A DNA stretch of 64,000 nucleotides from Curtobacterium sp. HSID17257 (GCF_003989515.1 NZ_RBLU01000004.1:1-64000), one strand, 5' to 3'. Positions 40,974-52,134 are shown, counted from the first letter of the stretch. The notes: a model not told the origin generated them from the sequence alone. Program-made: numbers and translations.

Positions 40974-42386
40974 ATGGCATCGACGCACTCGACCACCGCC
41001 CGCCCCCGGCGTCGCGGTCTGGATCGCTCGCACTGGCTCTACATCGCGGTCATCGTGGCCGTGATCGCCGGCATCGTGGTCGGCCTGACGGCCCCCGACT
41101 TCGCCGTCGGGCTCAAGCCCATCGGCGACGGCTTCATCGCGCTGATCAAGATGATGATCGCGCCGGTCATCTTCTGCACGATCGTGCTCGGTGTCGGCTC
41201 CATCGCGAAGGCGGCGACGGTCGGCAAGGTCGGCGGCCTGGCGCTCGGCTACTTCATCGCGATGTCCACGTTCGCCCTGGCGATCGGGCTCGTGGTCGGC
41301 AACCTCATCCACCCGGGCGACCACCTCGACATGTCGAAGGCCACGTACGAACTGCCGGCCGGCACCGAGGAGAACGCGTCGTCGACGTCCGGGTTCCTGC
41401 TCGGGATCATCCCCGCGACGCTCGTGTCGTCCCTGACCAGCGGCAGCATCCTGCAGACCCTGTTCGTGGCGCTGCTCGTCGGCTTCGCGCTGCAGGCGAT
41501 GGGCGAGAAGGGCGCGCCGATCCTCACCGGCATCCGGCACCTGCAGGCCCTGGTGTTCCGCATCCTCGCGATGGTCATGTGGGCCGCCCCGATCGGCGCG
41601 TTCGGCGCCATCGCCGCGGTCGTCGGTGCCACCGGCGTCGCGGCGCTCGTCGCCCTCGGGACGCTCATGATCGCCTTCTACATCACCTGCATCGTGTTCG
41701 TCGTCGGTGTCCTCGGTCTGCTGCTCCGCATCGTGACCGGCGTCAACATCTTCCGGCTCATGAAGTACCTCGGCCGCGAGTACCTGCTCATCGTGTCGAC
41801 GTCCTCCAGCGAGGTCAGCCTGCCCCGCCTCATCGCGAAGATGGAGCACCTCGGCGTCTCGAAGCCCGTCGTCGGCGTCACGGTGCCGACCGGCTACTCG
41901 TTCAACCTCGACGGCACCGCGATCTACCTGACGATGTCCTCGCTCTTCATCGCGAACGCCCTCGGCACGCCGCTGAACATCCCCGAGCAGATCTCGCTCC
42001 TGGTCTTCATGATCATCGCCTCGAAGGGTGCCGCCGGGGTCACCGGTGCCGGACTCGCCACCCTGGCCGGCGGTCTGCAGGCGCACCGCCCGGACCTCGT
42101 GAACGGCGTCGGGCTGATCGTCGGCATCGACCGGTTCATGTCCGAGGCCCGCGCCCTGACGAACTTCACCGGCAACGCGGTCGCCACCGTGCTGGTGGGG
42201 ACCTGGACGAAGCAGATCGACAAGCAGCAGGTCGAGCGGGTGCTGTCCGGTGCGGCGCCGTTCGACGAGCGGACGATGTCCGCCGACGACCACGGCGGTC
42301 CCGCGGCCCAGCAGCCCGAGCGGATCTCCACCGAGGCCGTCCGCACCATCGTCGAGCCGGAGCGCTCGACCACCGGCCGCCGGTAG
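40974..42386 (+). CDS. dctA: C4-dicarboxylate/proton (sodium) symporter DctA
   Basis: 470 residues; AAGGAAG precedes the ATG. DAACS family signatures: [13 protein letters not shown] (~278), [15 protein letters not shown] (~305), [13 protein letters not shown] (~342) and [19 protein letters not shown] (~378), with eight membrane helices and two re-entrant loops expected. It imports succinate, fumarate and malate. The CitA/CitB-like two-component genes are divergent upstream and pckG follows 35 bases downstream, so imported acids feed the PEP carboxykinase step. Confidence 0.93.
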   Translation: MASTHSTTARPRRRGLDRSHWLYIAVIVAVIAGIVVGLTAPDFAVGLKPIGDGFIALIKMMIAPVIFCTIVLGVGSIAKAATVGKVGGLALGYFIAMSTFALAIGLVVGNLIHPGDHLDMSKATYELPAGTEENASSTSGFLLGIIPATLVSSLTSGSILQTLFVALLVGFALQAMGEKGAPILTGIRHLQALVFRILAMVMWAAPIGAFGAIAAVVGATGVAALVALGTLMIAFYITCIVFVVGVLGLLLRIVTGVNIFRLMKYLGREYLLIVSTSSSEVSLPRLIAKMEHLGVSKPVVGVTVPTGYSFNLDGTAIYLTMSSLFIANALGTPLNIPEQISLLVFMIIASKGAAGVTGAGLATLAGGLQAHRPDLVNGVGLIVGIDRFMSEARALTNFTGNAVATVLVGTWTKQIDKQQVERVLSGAAPFDERTMSADDHGGPAAQQPERISTEAVRTIVEPERSTTGRR

Positions 42387-42421
42387 TCCCCCTTCCCCGC
42401 CCTGCCCCGAGGAGATCGACG

Positions 42422-44280
<1,859 letters not shown>

Positions 44281-44281
<1 letters not shown>

Positions 44282-45744
44282 TGGCGGCCGCCGCTCCGAC
44301 CGCAGCCGGGGTGTCCACCGCCGCCGAGCGTGCCCGGTTGCAGCACGAGTGGGACGAGAAGCTCGCCGCTGCCGAAGCGATGGTGCCGCTCATCGGTCGC
44401 CTGTACCGGCGGGACGACGTCGTGCCCTCGGTCCACGGCCGGCCCCTGGTGGGCCAGTCCCCGATCGCGATCGTCAAGGCCCACCGGTCGAGCCGTCGCG
44501 TCGACGCGACCGAGCTGCCGGTCGCGACGAGCCTGGCGATCCTGACCGAACTCGAGACGATGGCGCTGTCGTCGGTGTCCGTCGACCTCGGCGACCTCGC
44601 GTCCCGACACCGACGCGACCGGCTGGGCAGCACCCTGCGCGAGTTCCTCGCCGACGAGTTCTTCCTGCGGCGCGGCGCGGCGGACAGCTCGACCCACGCC
44701 GCCCCGCGCGACGTCGTCCTGTACGGCTTCGGTCGCATCGGGCGGATGCTCGCCCGGATCCTGCTCGAACGCGCCGGGGAGCACGCCCCGCTCGCCCTGC
44801 GCGCGGTCGTCGTCCGACGTCGCGGTGCCGACGACCTGGTCAAGCGCGCGAGCCTGCTCCGGCGGGACTCGATCCACGGTCCCTTCGCCGGCACCGTCAC
44901 CGTCGACACCGAGCGGGACACGATCACCGCGAACGGCACCCTCGTGCAGTTCGTCTCGGCCGACTCCCCGGACGCCGTCGACTACCGCGCGCACGGCATC
45001 GAGGACGCGATCGTCGTCGACACCACCGGCCGCTGGCGCGACGCCGAGGGGCTCGAGCAGCACCTGCGGGCACCGGGTGCTGCACGCGTCCTGCTCACCG
45101 CACCGGGCGGGGGCGACGTCCCCAACGTCGTGCACGGCATCAACCACGACACGATCAGCGACGACCCGGTCGTGAGCGCGGCGTCGTGCACCACCAACGC
45201 GATCGTCCCGGTGCTCAAGGTCGTGTCCGACGCGTACGGCATCGTGCACGGACACGTCGAGACCGTGCACTCCGCCACGAACGACCAGAACCTGGTCGAC
45301 AACTACCACCCCGCCGACCGGCGCGGCCGTGCGGCAGGCCTGAACATGGTGATCACCGCGACCGGTGCTGCGAAGGCCGCCGAGAAGGCCCTGCCCGAAC
45401 TCCGGGGCCGGCTCACCGGGAACGCCGTCCGCGTCCCGACGCCGAACGTCTCGCTCGCGGTCCTGCACCTGGCGCTCGGTCGACCCGTCGGTCGCGACGA
45501 GCTGAACGGGGTGCTCCGGGACGCCTCGCTCACGTCGCCGCTCCGTCGGCAGATCGACTACGTCGAGTCGCCGGAGATCGTCTCGACGGACCTGCTCGGC
45601 AGCCGGCGGGCGGGCATCGTGGACGGGCTCGCGACCATCGCGGACGGGTCCGAGCACGTGGTGCTGTACGTCTGGTACGACAACGAGTCCGGCTACAGCC
45701 GCCAGGTGCACCGGGTCCTGCAGGAGATGGCCGGAGGCCGCTGA
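44281..45744 (+). CDS. gapB: Long-form glyceraldehyde-3-phosphate dehydrogenase (GapB type)
   Basis: 487 residues against ~335 for the glycolytic enzyme; the extra ~135 N-terminal residues are as in the actinobacterial GapB used in gluconeogenesis. Seen: VVLYGFGRIGRML (~145-157), VRRRGADDLVKRASLLRRDSIHG, catalytic Cys in SAASCTTN (~302), TVHSATNDQ, and WYDNESGYS near the end. After the second strand the usual NAD-selecting Asp is replaced by basic residues (VVVRRRG), suggesting NADP use. Translationally coupled to pckG; it runs the pathway toward sugars. Confidence 0.92.
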
Positions 45745-45754
45745 CCGGCCTCGG

Positions 45755-45779
45755 GACGAGGCGGTGGCAGCGCCTCGTC
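45755..45779. terminator. Hairpin between gapB and hxlR-type genes
   Basis: GACGAGGCG (45755-45763) pairs with CGCCTCGTC (45771-45779) around 7 bases, directly after gapB and before the convergent regulator's stop at 45786. Confidence 0.55.
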
Positions 45780-45785
45780 GACGCC

Positions 45786-46163
45786 TCAGTGCCGCGGGAC
45801 GTTCTCGTTCGCCCAGCTCCGCAGGTGCGCCAGCGGGACCGCGGCGCCGTGACCGAGCGGCGTCAGCGCGTACTCGACCCGCGGGGGCACCTCGGCGAAC
45901 ACGGTGCGGCTCACCAACCCGGCGCCCTCCAGCCGCTTCAGCGACGCGGAGAGCACCTTCGGGCTCACGCCCTGCAGGTGACGGCGGAGCTCCCCGAACC
46001 GCAGCGGGCCGTCCTCGAGCACGCCGATCGCGAGCGCCGTCCACTTGTTCGCGAGCAGGTCGAGCATCGCGCGGCAGGGGCAGGCCGCAGCGTAGACGTC
46101 GTTCCGGTCGCAGGTGTCGAGCGCGTGCGCGGTCTCGGCGGGAGCGCTCGTCGACGTGGTCAC
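45786..46163 (-). CDS. HxlR-family winged-helix regulator
   Basis: 125 residues, GTG start. The HxlR pattern is complete: CPCRAMLDLLANKWTALAIG (~28-47), LRFGELRRHLQGVSPKVLSASLKRL and the wing RVEYALTPLG. The Cys pair in AACPCRA is often redox- or electrophile-sensing in this family. It is divergent from a zinc-independent quinone reductase-like gene and probably regulates it; a GGGGTT/AACCCC palindrome lies between. Confidence 0.88.
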   Translation of the reverse strand: MTTSTSAPAETAHALDTCDRNDVYAAACPCRAMLDLLANKWTALAIGVLEDGPLRFGELRRHLQGVSPKVLSASLKRLEGAGLVSRTVFAEVPPRVEYALTPLGHGAAVPLAHLRSWANENVPRH

Positions 46164-46231
46164 CCCCGCACTGTACCCGGACGCTGCGTCGAGCCGACCC
46201 GATGGTTCCCGACGGGTACGGTCTCCGACCA

Positions 46232-46250
46232 GGGGTTCCTCGGTAACCCC
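46232..46250. promoter_or_regulatory. Candidate HxlR operator
   Basis: GGGGTTCCTCGGTAACCCC has exact 6-base arms around 7 bases and lies in the 141-base gap between the divergent hxlR-type and oxidoreductase genes. Confidence 0.4.
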
Positions 46251-46304
46251 AGAGTGACCTAGGGCCCTTGCGGGTGACCACGTGCGGGGGTGCACAGTGG
46301 TCGG

Positions 46305-47333
46305 GTGACCACCACGAACGAGATCCGAGCGGTCGTCCAGACCGCTGCCCGCCCCGTCACCGACGCACACAGCCTGGTGTCCACCACGATCCCCGAGCCG
46401 GTCCCCGGCCCGCACGACCTGCTCGTCGAGGTCCGCGCGGTCTCGGTCAACCCGGTCGACGTGAAGCTCCGTGGCGGCGCCGAGCCGGACGGCGGCCTGC
46501 GGGTGCTCGGCTTCGACGCCTCCGGCACCGTCCGCGCCGTCGGTCCGGCCGTCACGCTCTTCGCCCCGGGCGACGCGGTCTACTACGCCGGCGCCATCGA
46601 CCGGCCCGGCAGCAATGCCGAGCTCCAGCTCGTCGACCAGCGCATCGTCGGCCGGAAGCCGTCGACGATGACACACACCGAGGCCGCCGCGCTCCCGCTC
46701 ACCGCGATCACGGCGTGGGAGAGCCTGTTCGACAAGCTCCGGATCACGCCGGACGCAGCCGGGACGCTGCTCGTCGTCGGCGGTGCCGGGGGTGTCGGAT
46801 CGATCGCGATCCAGCTCGTCCGGGCCCTGCTGCCCGGTGTCCGGGTGATCGCCACCGCGTCCCGGCCGGAGAGCGAGAAGTGGGCGCGCGACCTCGGCGC
46901 CCACGACGTCGTCGACCACCACGGCGACCTCGCCGCGCAGGTCCTCGCGCTCGCCCCGGACGGCATCGAGTGGATCCTGACGACGAACTCCTCCGGTCGG
47001 CTCCCGGTGTACGAGCGTCTCCTCCGCACCTTCGGACAGGTCGTGGCGATCGACGACCCCGAGCAGGTCGACGTCGTCGCGCTGAAGTCGAAGGCGCTCA
47101 CCTGGCACTGGGAGTTCATGTTCGCCCGGTCCCTGCACGGCGCCGCGGACCTGGAGGAACAGCACCGGATCCTCCAGGCGGTCGCGGACCTCGTCGACAG
47201 CGGACGTGTGCGCGGGACCGCCACGACCGTCCTGCGGCCCATCACGGCCGAGACCCTGCGCGAGGCCCACCGTCTGGTCGAGAGCGGACAGGTCATCGGC
47301 AAGGTCGTCGTCACGGACGAGTCCGAGGACTGA
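46305..47333 (+). CDS. Quinone oxidoreductase/zinc-type alcohol dehydrogenase family protein
   Basis: 342 residues with GTG start. MDR superfamily: VRAVSVNPVDVKLRGG (~43-58), GFDASGTVRAVGPAV (~69), ALPLTAITAWESLFDKL (~128) and the NADPH motif VVGGAGGVGSIAIQLVRAL (~154-172). Catalytic zinc ligands are missing, as in quinone reductases of the YhfP/ZADH subgroup (zinc-binding alcohol dehydrogenase family by name only). Divergent HxlR regulation is typical of genes induced by aldehydes or quinones. Confidence 0.87.
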   Translation: MTTTNEIRAVVQTAARPVTDAHSLVSTTIPEPVPGPHDLLVEVRAVSVNPVDVKLRGGAEPDGGLRVLGFDASGTVRAVGPAVTLFAPGDAVYYAGAIDRPGSNAELQLVDQRIVGRKPSTMTHTEAAALPLTAITAWESLFDKLRITPDAAGTLLVVGGAGGVGSIAIQLVRALLPGVRVIATASRPESEKWARDLGAHDVVDHHGDLAAQVLALAPDGIEWILTTNSSGRLPVYERLLRTFGQVVAIDDPEQVDVVALKSKALTWHWEFMFARSLHGAADLEEQHRILQAVADLVDSGRVRGTATTVLRPITAETLREAHRLVESGQVIGKVVVTDESED

Positions 47334-47406
47334 GCCGCACACGTCGCCGAGCGCCGACCGGCGGCGGTGATCCGCGCCTCCCCGCCGTCGTCTCGGTTCC
47401 GGTCGG

Positions 47407-48270
47407 TCAGCCGACCTGAGCGGAGTGCCCGGCGCCGCGGTCCGTCTGGTCGCGGGTCGGCTGCGCGAGGGCGCCGAGCAGGCGGAGCTTCTCGGCGTCG
47501 GCCGACCCCTCGTCCGCGTAGTAGAGCACCACGACGACGTCGTCCGTGGGGAACTTGTCGCGGTGGAGGCGCAGGGTCCCGACCTCGGGGTGCCGGACGA
47601 CGGTCGTGTTGCCCGCGAGCGGTCGGACGTCCTGTCGCGCCCAGACCTCGCGGAACCGGGCACTCGCCAGCGACAGTTCGCCGACGAGCTCGATCGCCCG
47701 GACGTCGTCGACGTCGGTGCCCAGGGTGTGCCGGAACGCCGCGACCATGTCGACGACGGCACGTTCCCAGTCCTGCTGGAACGCACGCTCCTCGGGGTCG
47801 AGCAGGAGCGACCGCAGGCGGTTGTGGCCCGGGGCCATCCGTGGCGACAGCGCCGTCGCCAGGGCGTTGGCCGCGAGGATGTCGAGGGTGCGGCTCTCGA
47901 CGAAGGCGGGCACGTCGACCGCCGCGAGCAGGTGGTGCAGCCGGTCCGGGACACGATCGGTCCGACGGGTCCGCCGCCGCCGCGGTCGGGGTGCCGCAAG
48001 GTCGGCGAGGTACTCCCGCTCCACGTCGTCGAGGTCGAACACCCGGGCGAGTGCGTCGATGACCTGGTCCGACGGGTTGCGGTCCCGGCCGCGCTCGAGA
48101 CGGAGGTAGTAGTCGGCGCTGATGCCGGCCAGCAGTGCGACCTCCTCGCGCCGGAGCCCGGTGACCCTGCGGCGTGGACCGGACGGCAGCCCGACCTCTT
48201 CCGGTGTCACGACCGCGCGTCTGGCCGCCAGGTACCGACCGAGCCGGTTCTCGTCTGCGCTGTCCTCCAC
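47407..48270 (-). CDS. XRE-type helix-turn-helix regulator with MmyB-like ligand domain
   Basis: 287 residues from a GTG at 48270; an in-frame GTG three codons upstream is possible. The helix-turn-helix (RREEVALLAGISADYYLRLE, ~38-57) is of the type that precedes an MmyB-like PAS domain, here ~105-265 (FVESRTLDILAANALATALS, FPTDDVVVVLYYADEGSADA). This family controls nearby short-chain dehydrogenases in actinobacteria and may bind fatty acid-like ligands. It is divergent from an SDR gene. Confidence 0.87.
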   Translation of the reverse strand: MEDSADENRLGRYLAARRAVVTPEEVGLPSGPRRRVTGLRREEVALLAGISADYYLRLERGRDRNPSDQVIDALARVFDLDDVEREYLADLAAPRPRRRRTRRTDRVPDRLHHLLAAVDVPAFVESRTLDILAANALATALSPRMAPGHNRLRSLLLDPEERAFQQDWERAVVDMVAAFRHTLGTDVDDVRAIELVGELSLASARFREVWARQDVRPLAGNTTVVRHPEVGTLRLHRDKFPTDDVVVVLYYADEGSADAEKLRLLGALAQPTRDQTDRGAGHSAQVG

Positions 48271-48403
48271 GGAGCACACGGTATCCGGGCACAGCCCGCG
48301 GAGCGGGGGCCCTGTCACTCCCCCGGAAGACCGCGGCCTGTCGGACGTGCCGGACACGGAGCGACCATCGGTGCACCACCACCGAACAGGGAGGACGATC
48401 CAC

Positions 48404-49162
48404 ATGGACGTCAGCAACCGCACCGTCTTCATCGCCGGAGGCACCTCGGGGATCGGCGCCGGTCTGGCCAGCCGCTTCCGCGCCGCCGGTTCGACCGTCG
48501 TCGTCGGCGGGCGTCGTGTCACCGACGCCGATGCCGACGCCGACGCCGACGAGATCGGAGCGGTCACCGTCGACGTGACGGACCCTGCGTCCGTGCTCGC
48601 GGCACGCGACGCGGTCCTGGCCGCACACCCCGACCTCGACCTCGTCGTCACGATGTCCGGCGTCATGCTCACCGAGGACCTGCGGAACCCTGCGCACATC
48701 GCGGAGGCCGAGCAGTCCGTCGCCGTGAACCTGCTCGGCACCATCCGCGTGGTCGACGCCTTCACGCCGCACCTGCTCGCACGGGGGCAGGGCGACGTCC
48801 TGACCGTGACGTCCGGGATCGGGTTCACCCCGTTCCCGCTCATGCCGACGTACGGCGCGACGAAGGCGGCGGTGCACTCGTACACCGAGTCGCTCCGCGC
48901 GCACCTCGCGGGCACCGGTGTCGGTGTCAGCGAACTCGTCCCGCCGGCCGTGGCGACCGCGGGTCAGGAGCAGCTCAACCCGAACGCGCTGCCCCTCGAC
49001 GCGTTCCTCGACGAGGTGATGGGTCTGCTGTCGCAGGACCCGACGCCGCACGAGGTCATCGTCGAGCGAGCCCAGCCCCTCCGATGGTCCGAGCGGGACG
49101 GCACGTACGACGAGATGCTCGCGCAGCGGTCGCGGGCACTGGCATCGCTGCCGGGCCGCTGA
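48404..49162 (+). CDS. Short-chain dehydrogenase/reductase (DltE-like)
   Basis: 252 residues; AGGGAGG upstream of the ATG. SDR motifs: FIAGGTSGIGAGLASRF (NAD(P) site, ~9-25), catalytic Ser in VTSGIGF (~139), and YGATKAAVHSYTESL (Tyr/Lys, ~152). The Asp-Ala run (~40-48) after the second strand is encoded by a short GACGCC repeat and is atypical. It resembles DltE-type oxidoreductases; the substrate is unknown. Divergent from the XRE regulator. Confidence 0.85.
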   Translation: MDVSNRTVFIAGGTSGIGAGLASRFRAAGSTVVVGGRRVTDADADADADEIGAVTVDVTDPASVLAARDAVLAAHPDLDLVVTMSGVMLTEDLRNPAHIAEAEQSVAVNLLGTIRVVDAFTPHLLARGQGDVLTVTSGIGFTPFPLMPTYGATKAAVHSYTESLRAHLAGTGVGVSELVPPAVATAGQEQLNPNALPLDAFLDEVMGLLSQDPTPHEVIVERAQPLRWSERDGTYDEMLAQRSRALASLPGR

Positions 49163-49185
49163 GCCGCTGAGCCGCTGAGCCGCTG
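49155..49185. repeat. GCCGCTGA tandem repeat across the SDR stop codon
   Basis: The octamer GCCGCTGA occurs almost four times in a row. The first copy contains the stop codon of the SDR gene; because the unit is eight bases, later copies carry the stop in other frames. Confidence 0.7.
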
Positions 49186-49240
49186 CCGCGCAGTTCACCG
49201 TGGATGAACGCCCGGGCGTGCCAGGGGCCAGCGGCGTCGG

Positions 49241-51328
49241 CTACCGGTCGTCGTGACGGACGACCCAGCCGGTGAACGGCTCCTCGACGGTCTGACCGCG
49301 GCGTGCTCGGTCGAGGTCGGCGAGGAGCGCCAGTGACCGGCCGCCGGCACGGTGGCCGGTCGCGGCCTTCCGGGCTCGTTCGAGGAACCGGTCGGTCGCG
49401 TCCTCGCCGGCCATCGTCAGGGCGAAGACGACCTGCCGCCATGCGGAGGCGGCCTTCTTCCGCTGGCGGAGGCCGCGCTCCTGCTGCGCGGCGTACAGCT
49501 CCGGCTGCACGGTGCGGACGAACGCGGCGAAGGCGGCTGCCTCCCAGTCGATGGTTGCCCCGGCGTGGACGACGAGGGCGAGGTTGTGGGTGGTGAGGAC
49601 CTGCGCCTGCTCGATGATGCTGCCGGCGACGGCGGTGGATCTCCACCTGCGGTCCGTCGTGACGCCGGCTCGACGACGTGCCTCCGCTGCGAAGGCCTTC
49701 TCCGTGGCGGGAGCGTGCACCCCGAGGCCGTAGTACCGCGCGTAGAGGTCGGAGCGGCCGTCGGCGACGAGGCCGTGGGCGATGCGTCCTGCATCGACGA
49801 ACGTCCTCGAGAACCCTCCCGTGAAGATGTCCGCGGCGAGCTCGTACGTGACGGGCAGGGCAAGGTCTGCCTGCCGGTACAGTTCCGCGAGGACGCGGAG
49901 GAACGCGTTCGGGAGGACGGTCCCGGGGAACGACTCGACGGCGTGCTTGCTGAGCGTGTTCGCCTGACGGACGAGGCCGACCCGATCGGACCCGGTCGTC
50001 TCGGACGTCTCGGCGAGCGCCTGGTACCAGGGCAGCGCGGTCACCTGGACCTGCTTGCGGAGGTCCAGCAGCAGCACGGTCCGCCGGTTCTGGAACGCGG
50101 TGAAGGTCGCGGCGGCGAGCTGGCCGGCGACCGGTTCGGTGTACCGGGCGGCGACGGCGGGGCCGGCGAGTTGCGGTGCGACCTCGGCGAGCCCTTCGGC
50201 AGACCTGATGATGCCGACGTGGACGAGCTGCCCGACGGGCGCGTGACGTGCCCGGTCGACGGTCCGACGCACGAACGGCAGGTGCTCGCCGGGCGTGCCG
50301 ACGATGAGGTCGAGCGGTGTGGCGGTGAGCACGTCCGCGTGCGGGCGGAGCACGTCGGCGGTGCCCTTCGCGAGGACTGCGTGGGACGGCTTCGCGGCGT
50401 CCTCCTGCTGAGCGCGCCGCAGTGTCCGCAGCGTCTGCGATCCGGGAGCGCCTCGCTTCGCGACGACGTCGGCGACGACGGTCCGAGCCCGCTGGACCTG
50501 CGTCCGGTCGCCGGCGAGCACGGCGCGGGTCGCGGTGAGGAGGATCTGCACGGTGGACCCGGGCTTCCGGTGCCGCGCCGGGAGGTCGTGCTCCTCGGTG
50601 AGGGCGTCGTGGACGTCGAGGAGGTCCTGCGCCCGCGACTCCCACCCGTCGGGGAAGGCCCGACCGATGGTGCCGCCCTCGTCGCGGGTGCTCCACCAGA
50701 GACCGACGAGCTCGTCGGTGAACGGGTTCCAGATGGCGTTCGTCACGCGTTGCGCTTCGACCTGTCGGTGCGGCTTCTTCTGCTCGAGCGCGGTGACGGC
50801 GTCGCTGATGGTCGCGATGTGCACGCCGTCGGGGACGGGTGCGCGCAACGGAGTCGGGAGGAACTGCAGCTGGTCGGCGTACCGGCGGACGCCGTCGAGC
50901 ACAGCAGCCGCTTCGTCGGGGTGGCCGGTGCGGAGCAGGTGCACGACGGTGAGCAGCGCCGCCTGCTCGGGGAGACGGACCTCGTAGCGCTGCTGGTCGA
51001 GGAGGGTGGCCAACCAGCTGAGACCGGTGTCGGTGAGCGCCCACTGGAACAACGCGGCGCGGGTGGCGGGGATGCCGTGCTCCGCGGCAAGCGCCTGCTC
51101 ACTGTCGGTGAGCGGGCCGGACGCGGCGGCGTGACCCGTTGCGAACCCTCCGCGGATGACCTCCGGAGTGACCCACGCGGGCATCCCCTTCGTGGGGACC
51201 GGGATGCCGACCGTGATGCGGCCGGCCTCGATGCCGGTGATGGCCTCGAGGATCTTCGCCGTCCGACGGTCGCGGTGCGCGTCGAGGGCTCGACTCAGCT
51301 GACCCCACAGGTAGGCCGGTGCGGACAT
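49241..51328 (-). CDS. Large protein of unknown family downstream of a tRNA-like element
   Basis: 695 residues with ATG after an AGGAGGGGGA stretch. No signal peptide, membrane helix, P-loop or known catalytic motif is visible. Composition is helical and Arg/Ala-rich. The N-terminal ~20-160 look like repeated helices (FQWALTDTGLSWLATLLDQQ, AALLTVVHLLRTGHPDEAAA) such as HEAT- or TPR-like arrays. The middle has AIWNPFTDELVGLWWSTRDE, and the C-terminal part LLLDLRKQVQVTALPWYQAL, ARYYGLGVHAP and QAQVLTTHNLALVVHAG, which look like conserved blocks. The 5' leader contains a tRNA-like cloverleaf 33-104 bases before the start and an intact tRNA-Gln beyond it, on the same strand. A role in tRNA binding, sensing or repair is possible but rests on context only. 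Confidence 0.8.
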   Translation of the reverse strand: MSAPAYLWGQLSRALDAHRDRRTAKILEAITGIEAGRITVGIPVPTKGMPAWVTPEVIRGGFATGHAAASGPLTDSEQALAAEHGIPATRAALFQWALTDTGLSWLATLLDQQRYEVRLPEQAALLTVVHLLRTGHPDEAAAVLDGVRRYADQLQFLPTPLRAPVPDGVHIATISDAVTALEQKKPHRQVEAQRVTNAIWNPFTDELVGLWWSTRDEGGTIGRAFPDGWESRAQDLLDVHDALTEEHDLPARHRKPGSTVQILLTATRAVLAGDRTQVQRARTVVADVVAKRGAPGSQTLRTLRRAQQEDAAKPSHAVLAKGTADVLRPHADVLTATPLDLIVGTPGEHLPFVRRTVDRARHAPVGQLVHVGIIRSAEGLAEVAPQLAGPAVAARYTEPVAGQLAAATFTAFQNRRTVLLLDLRKQVQVTALPWYQALAETSETTGSDRVGLVRQANTLSKHAVESFPGTVLPNAFLRVLAELYRQADLALPVTYELAADIFTGGFSRTFVDAGRIAHGLVADGRSDLYARYYGLGVHAPATEKAFAAEARRRAGVTTDRRWRSTAVAGSIIEQAQVLTTHNLALVVHAGATIDWEAAAFAAFVRTVQPELYAAQQERGLRQRKKAASAWRQVVFALTMAGEDATDRFLERARKAATGHRAGGRSLALLADLDRARRGQTVEEPFTGWVVRHDDR

Positions 51329-51360
51329 GACGATGATCCCCCTCCTGGTGGTGCTGTCAG

Positions 51361-51432
51361 CCGACGTGGCAGGTGCTGCCCCTGCGCCCTCCGGATCCAG
51401 AGTCCGGTGCTCTGCTGCTGAGCTACACGCCG
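51361..51432 (-). ncRNA. tRNA-like cloverleaf with CUG anticodon but non-canonical D and T loops
   Basis: Read on the minus strand the 72 nt fold as a complete cloverleaf: acceptor CGGCGTG/CACGTCG (7 pairs, one G-U), TA at positions 8-9, D stem GCTC/GAGC with loop AGCAGCA, anticodon stem CCGGA/TCCGG with loop CTCTGGA (U33, anticodon CUG, Gln), 5-nt variable loop, T stem GCAGG/CCTGC with loop GGCAGCA, and discriminator G. The D loop lacks GG and the T loop lacks TTC, so the normal elbow cannot form. No CCA is encoded. It sits 41 nt after tRNA-Gln(TTG) and 32 nt before an unknown 695-residue gene. It may be a tRNA mimic, a regulatory leader or a decayed tRNA. Confidence 0.7.
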
Positions 51433-51473
51433 ATGGGGTTCATCGTGCCAGAGCGCGTCCGCGCCGTCGCGCG

Positions 51474-51545
51474 CTCCGCCTCCAGGATTCGAACCCGGAC
51501 CTAACGGCACCAAAGGCCGTCGTGCTGCCGTTACACCAAGGCGGA
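51474..51545 (-). tRNA. trnQ: tRNA-Gln (anticodon TTG)
   Basis: Canonical cloverleaf on the minus strand: acceptor TCCGCCT/AGGCGGA with discriminator G, D loop containing GG, anticodon stem ACGGC/GCCGT with loop CTTTGGT (U33, anticodon UUG), variable loop TAGGT, and T loop TTCGAAT. No encoded CCA. The neighbouring tRNA-like element is on the same strand just downstream and may be co-transcribed. Confidence 0.93.
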
Positions 51546-51639
51546 ACACACCGGACGGGGTGGAGCCCGTCCGGTGCCCGTCCATCCTCCCACGGCCCGG
51601 ACGCTGGCCGCGCGCGACGGCTTCGGCCAAGATGGAGGG

Positions 51640-52134
51640 ATGCCGCAGCAGGACGAGGTCGACCGGATCGTCGCGGCGTGGGGTCGGGAGCGGGGAGACC
51701 TGGACTTCGGACCGCTCGAGGTCCTGTCCCGGGTCGACCGGCTCGCCCGGCACCTCGACCGTGCGCGACGGGCCGCGTTCGACGCGAGCGACGTCGAGCC
51801 GTGGGAGTTCGACGTGCTGTCGGCGCTGCGGCGGGCTGGCGAACCGTACGAGCTCAGCCCGAAGTCGCTGCTGCAGCAGACCCTGGTGTCGAGCGGCACG
51901 ATGACGAACCGGGTCGACCGCCTCGCAGCACGGGGGCTCGTCAGCCGCCGCACCGACCCGCGCGACGGCCGGGGCATCCTCGTGTCCCTCACCGCGAGCG
52001 GCCGGGCGGCCGTGGACGCCGCGATCGCGGACCTGCTGGGGGCCGAGCGGGCGATCCTGTCCGAGCTGTCCGACGACGAGCAGGCGCAGCTGTCCGGGCT
52101 GCTCCGACGGCTCATCCTCGGGCTCGGCGACTGA
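51640..52134 (+). CDS. MarR-family transcriptional regulator
   Basis: 164 residues from ATG 51640 (an upstream GTG at 51574 would add 22 residues). The winged helix is clear: WEFDVLSALRRAGEPYELSP, LLQQTLVSSGTMTNRVDRLA and DPRDGRGILVSLTASGRAAV. MarR proteins bind palindromes as dimers and release on binding small phenolics or oxidants. It is followed by a VOC gene after 63 bases, a possible target. Confidence 0.88.
   Translation: MPQQDEVDRIVAAWGRERGDLDFGPLEVLSRVDRLARHLDRARRAAFDASDVEPWEFDVLSALRRAGEPYELSPKSLLQQTLVSSGTMTNRVDRLAARGLVSRRTDPRDGRGILVSLTASGRAAVDAAIADLLGAERAILSELSDDEQAQLSGLLRRLILGLGD

Noticed and set aside
48271-48403. TGTCGG/CCGGACA symmetry between the XRE and SDR genes as an operator
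   Set aside because: The arms do not align cleanly and the motif is short in such GC-rich sequence; not distinguishable from chance.
51361-51432. Element considered as a simple truncated tRNA left by an integrating element
   Set aside because: A paired acceptor 3' strand and a T-type stem-loop are present, so it is not a 5' fragment; no integrase or matching attachment repeat was seen. Decay of an old tRNA is still possible and is noted in the finding.
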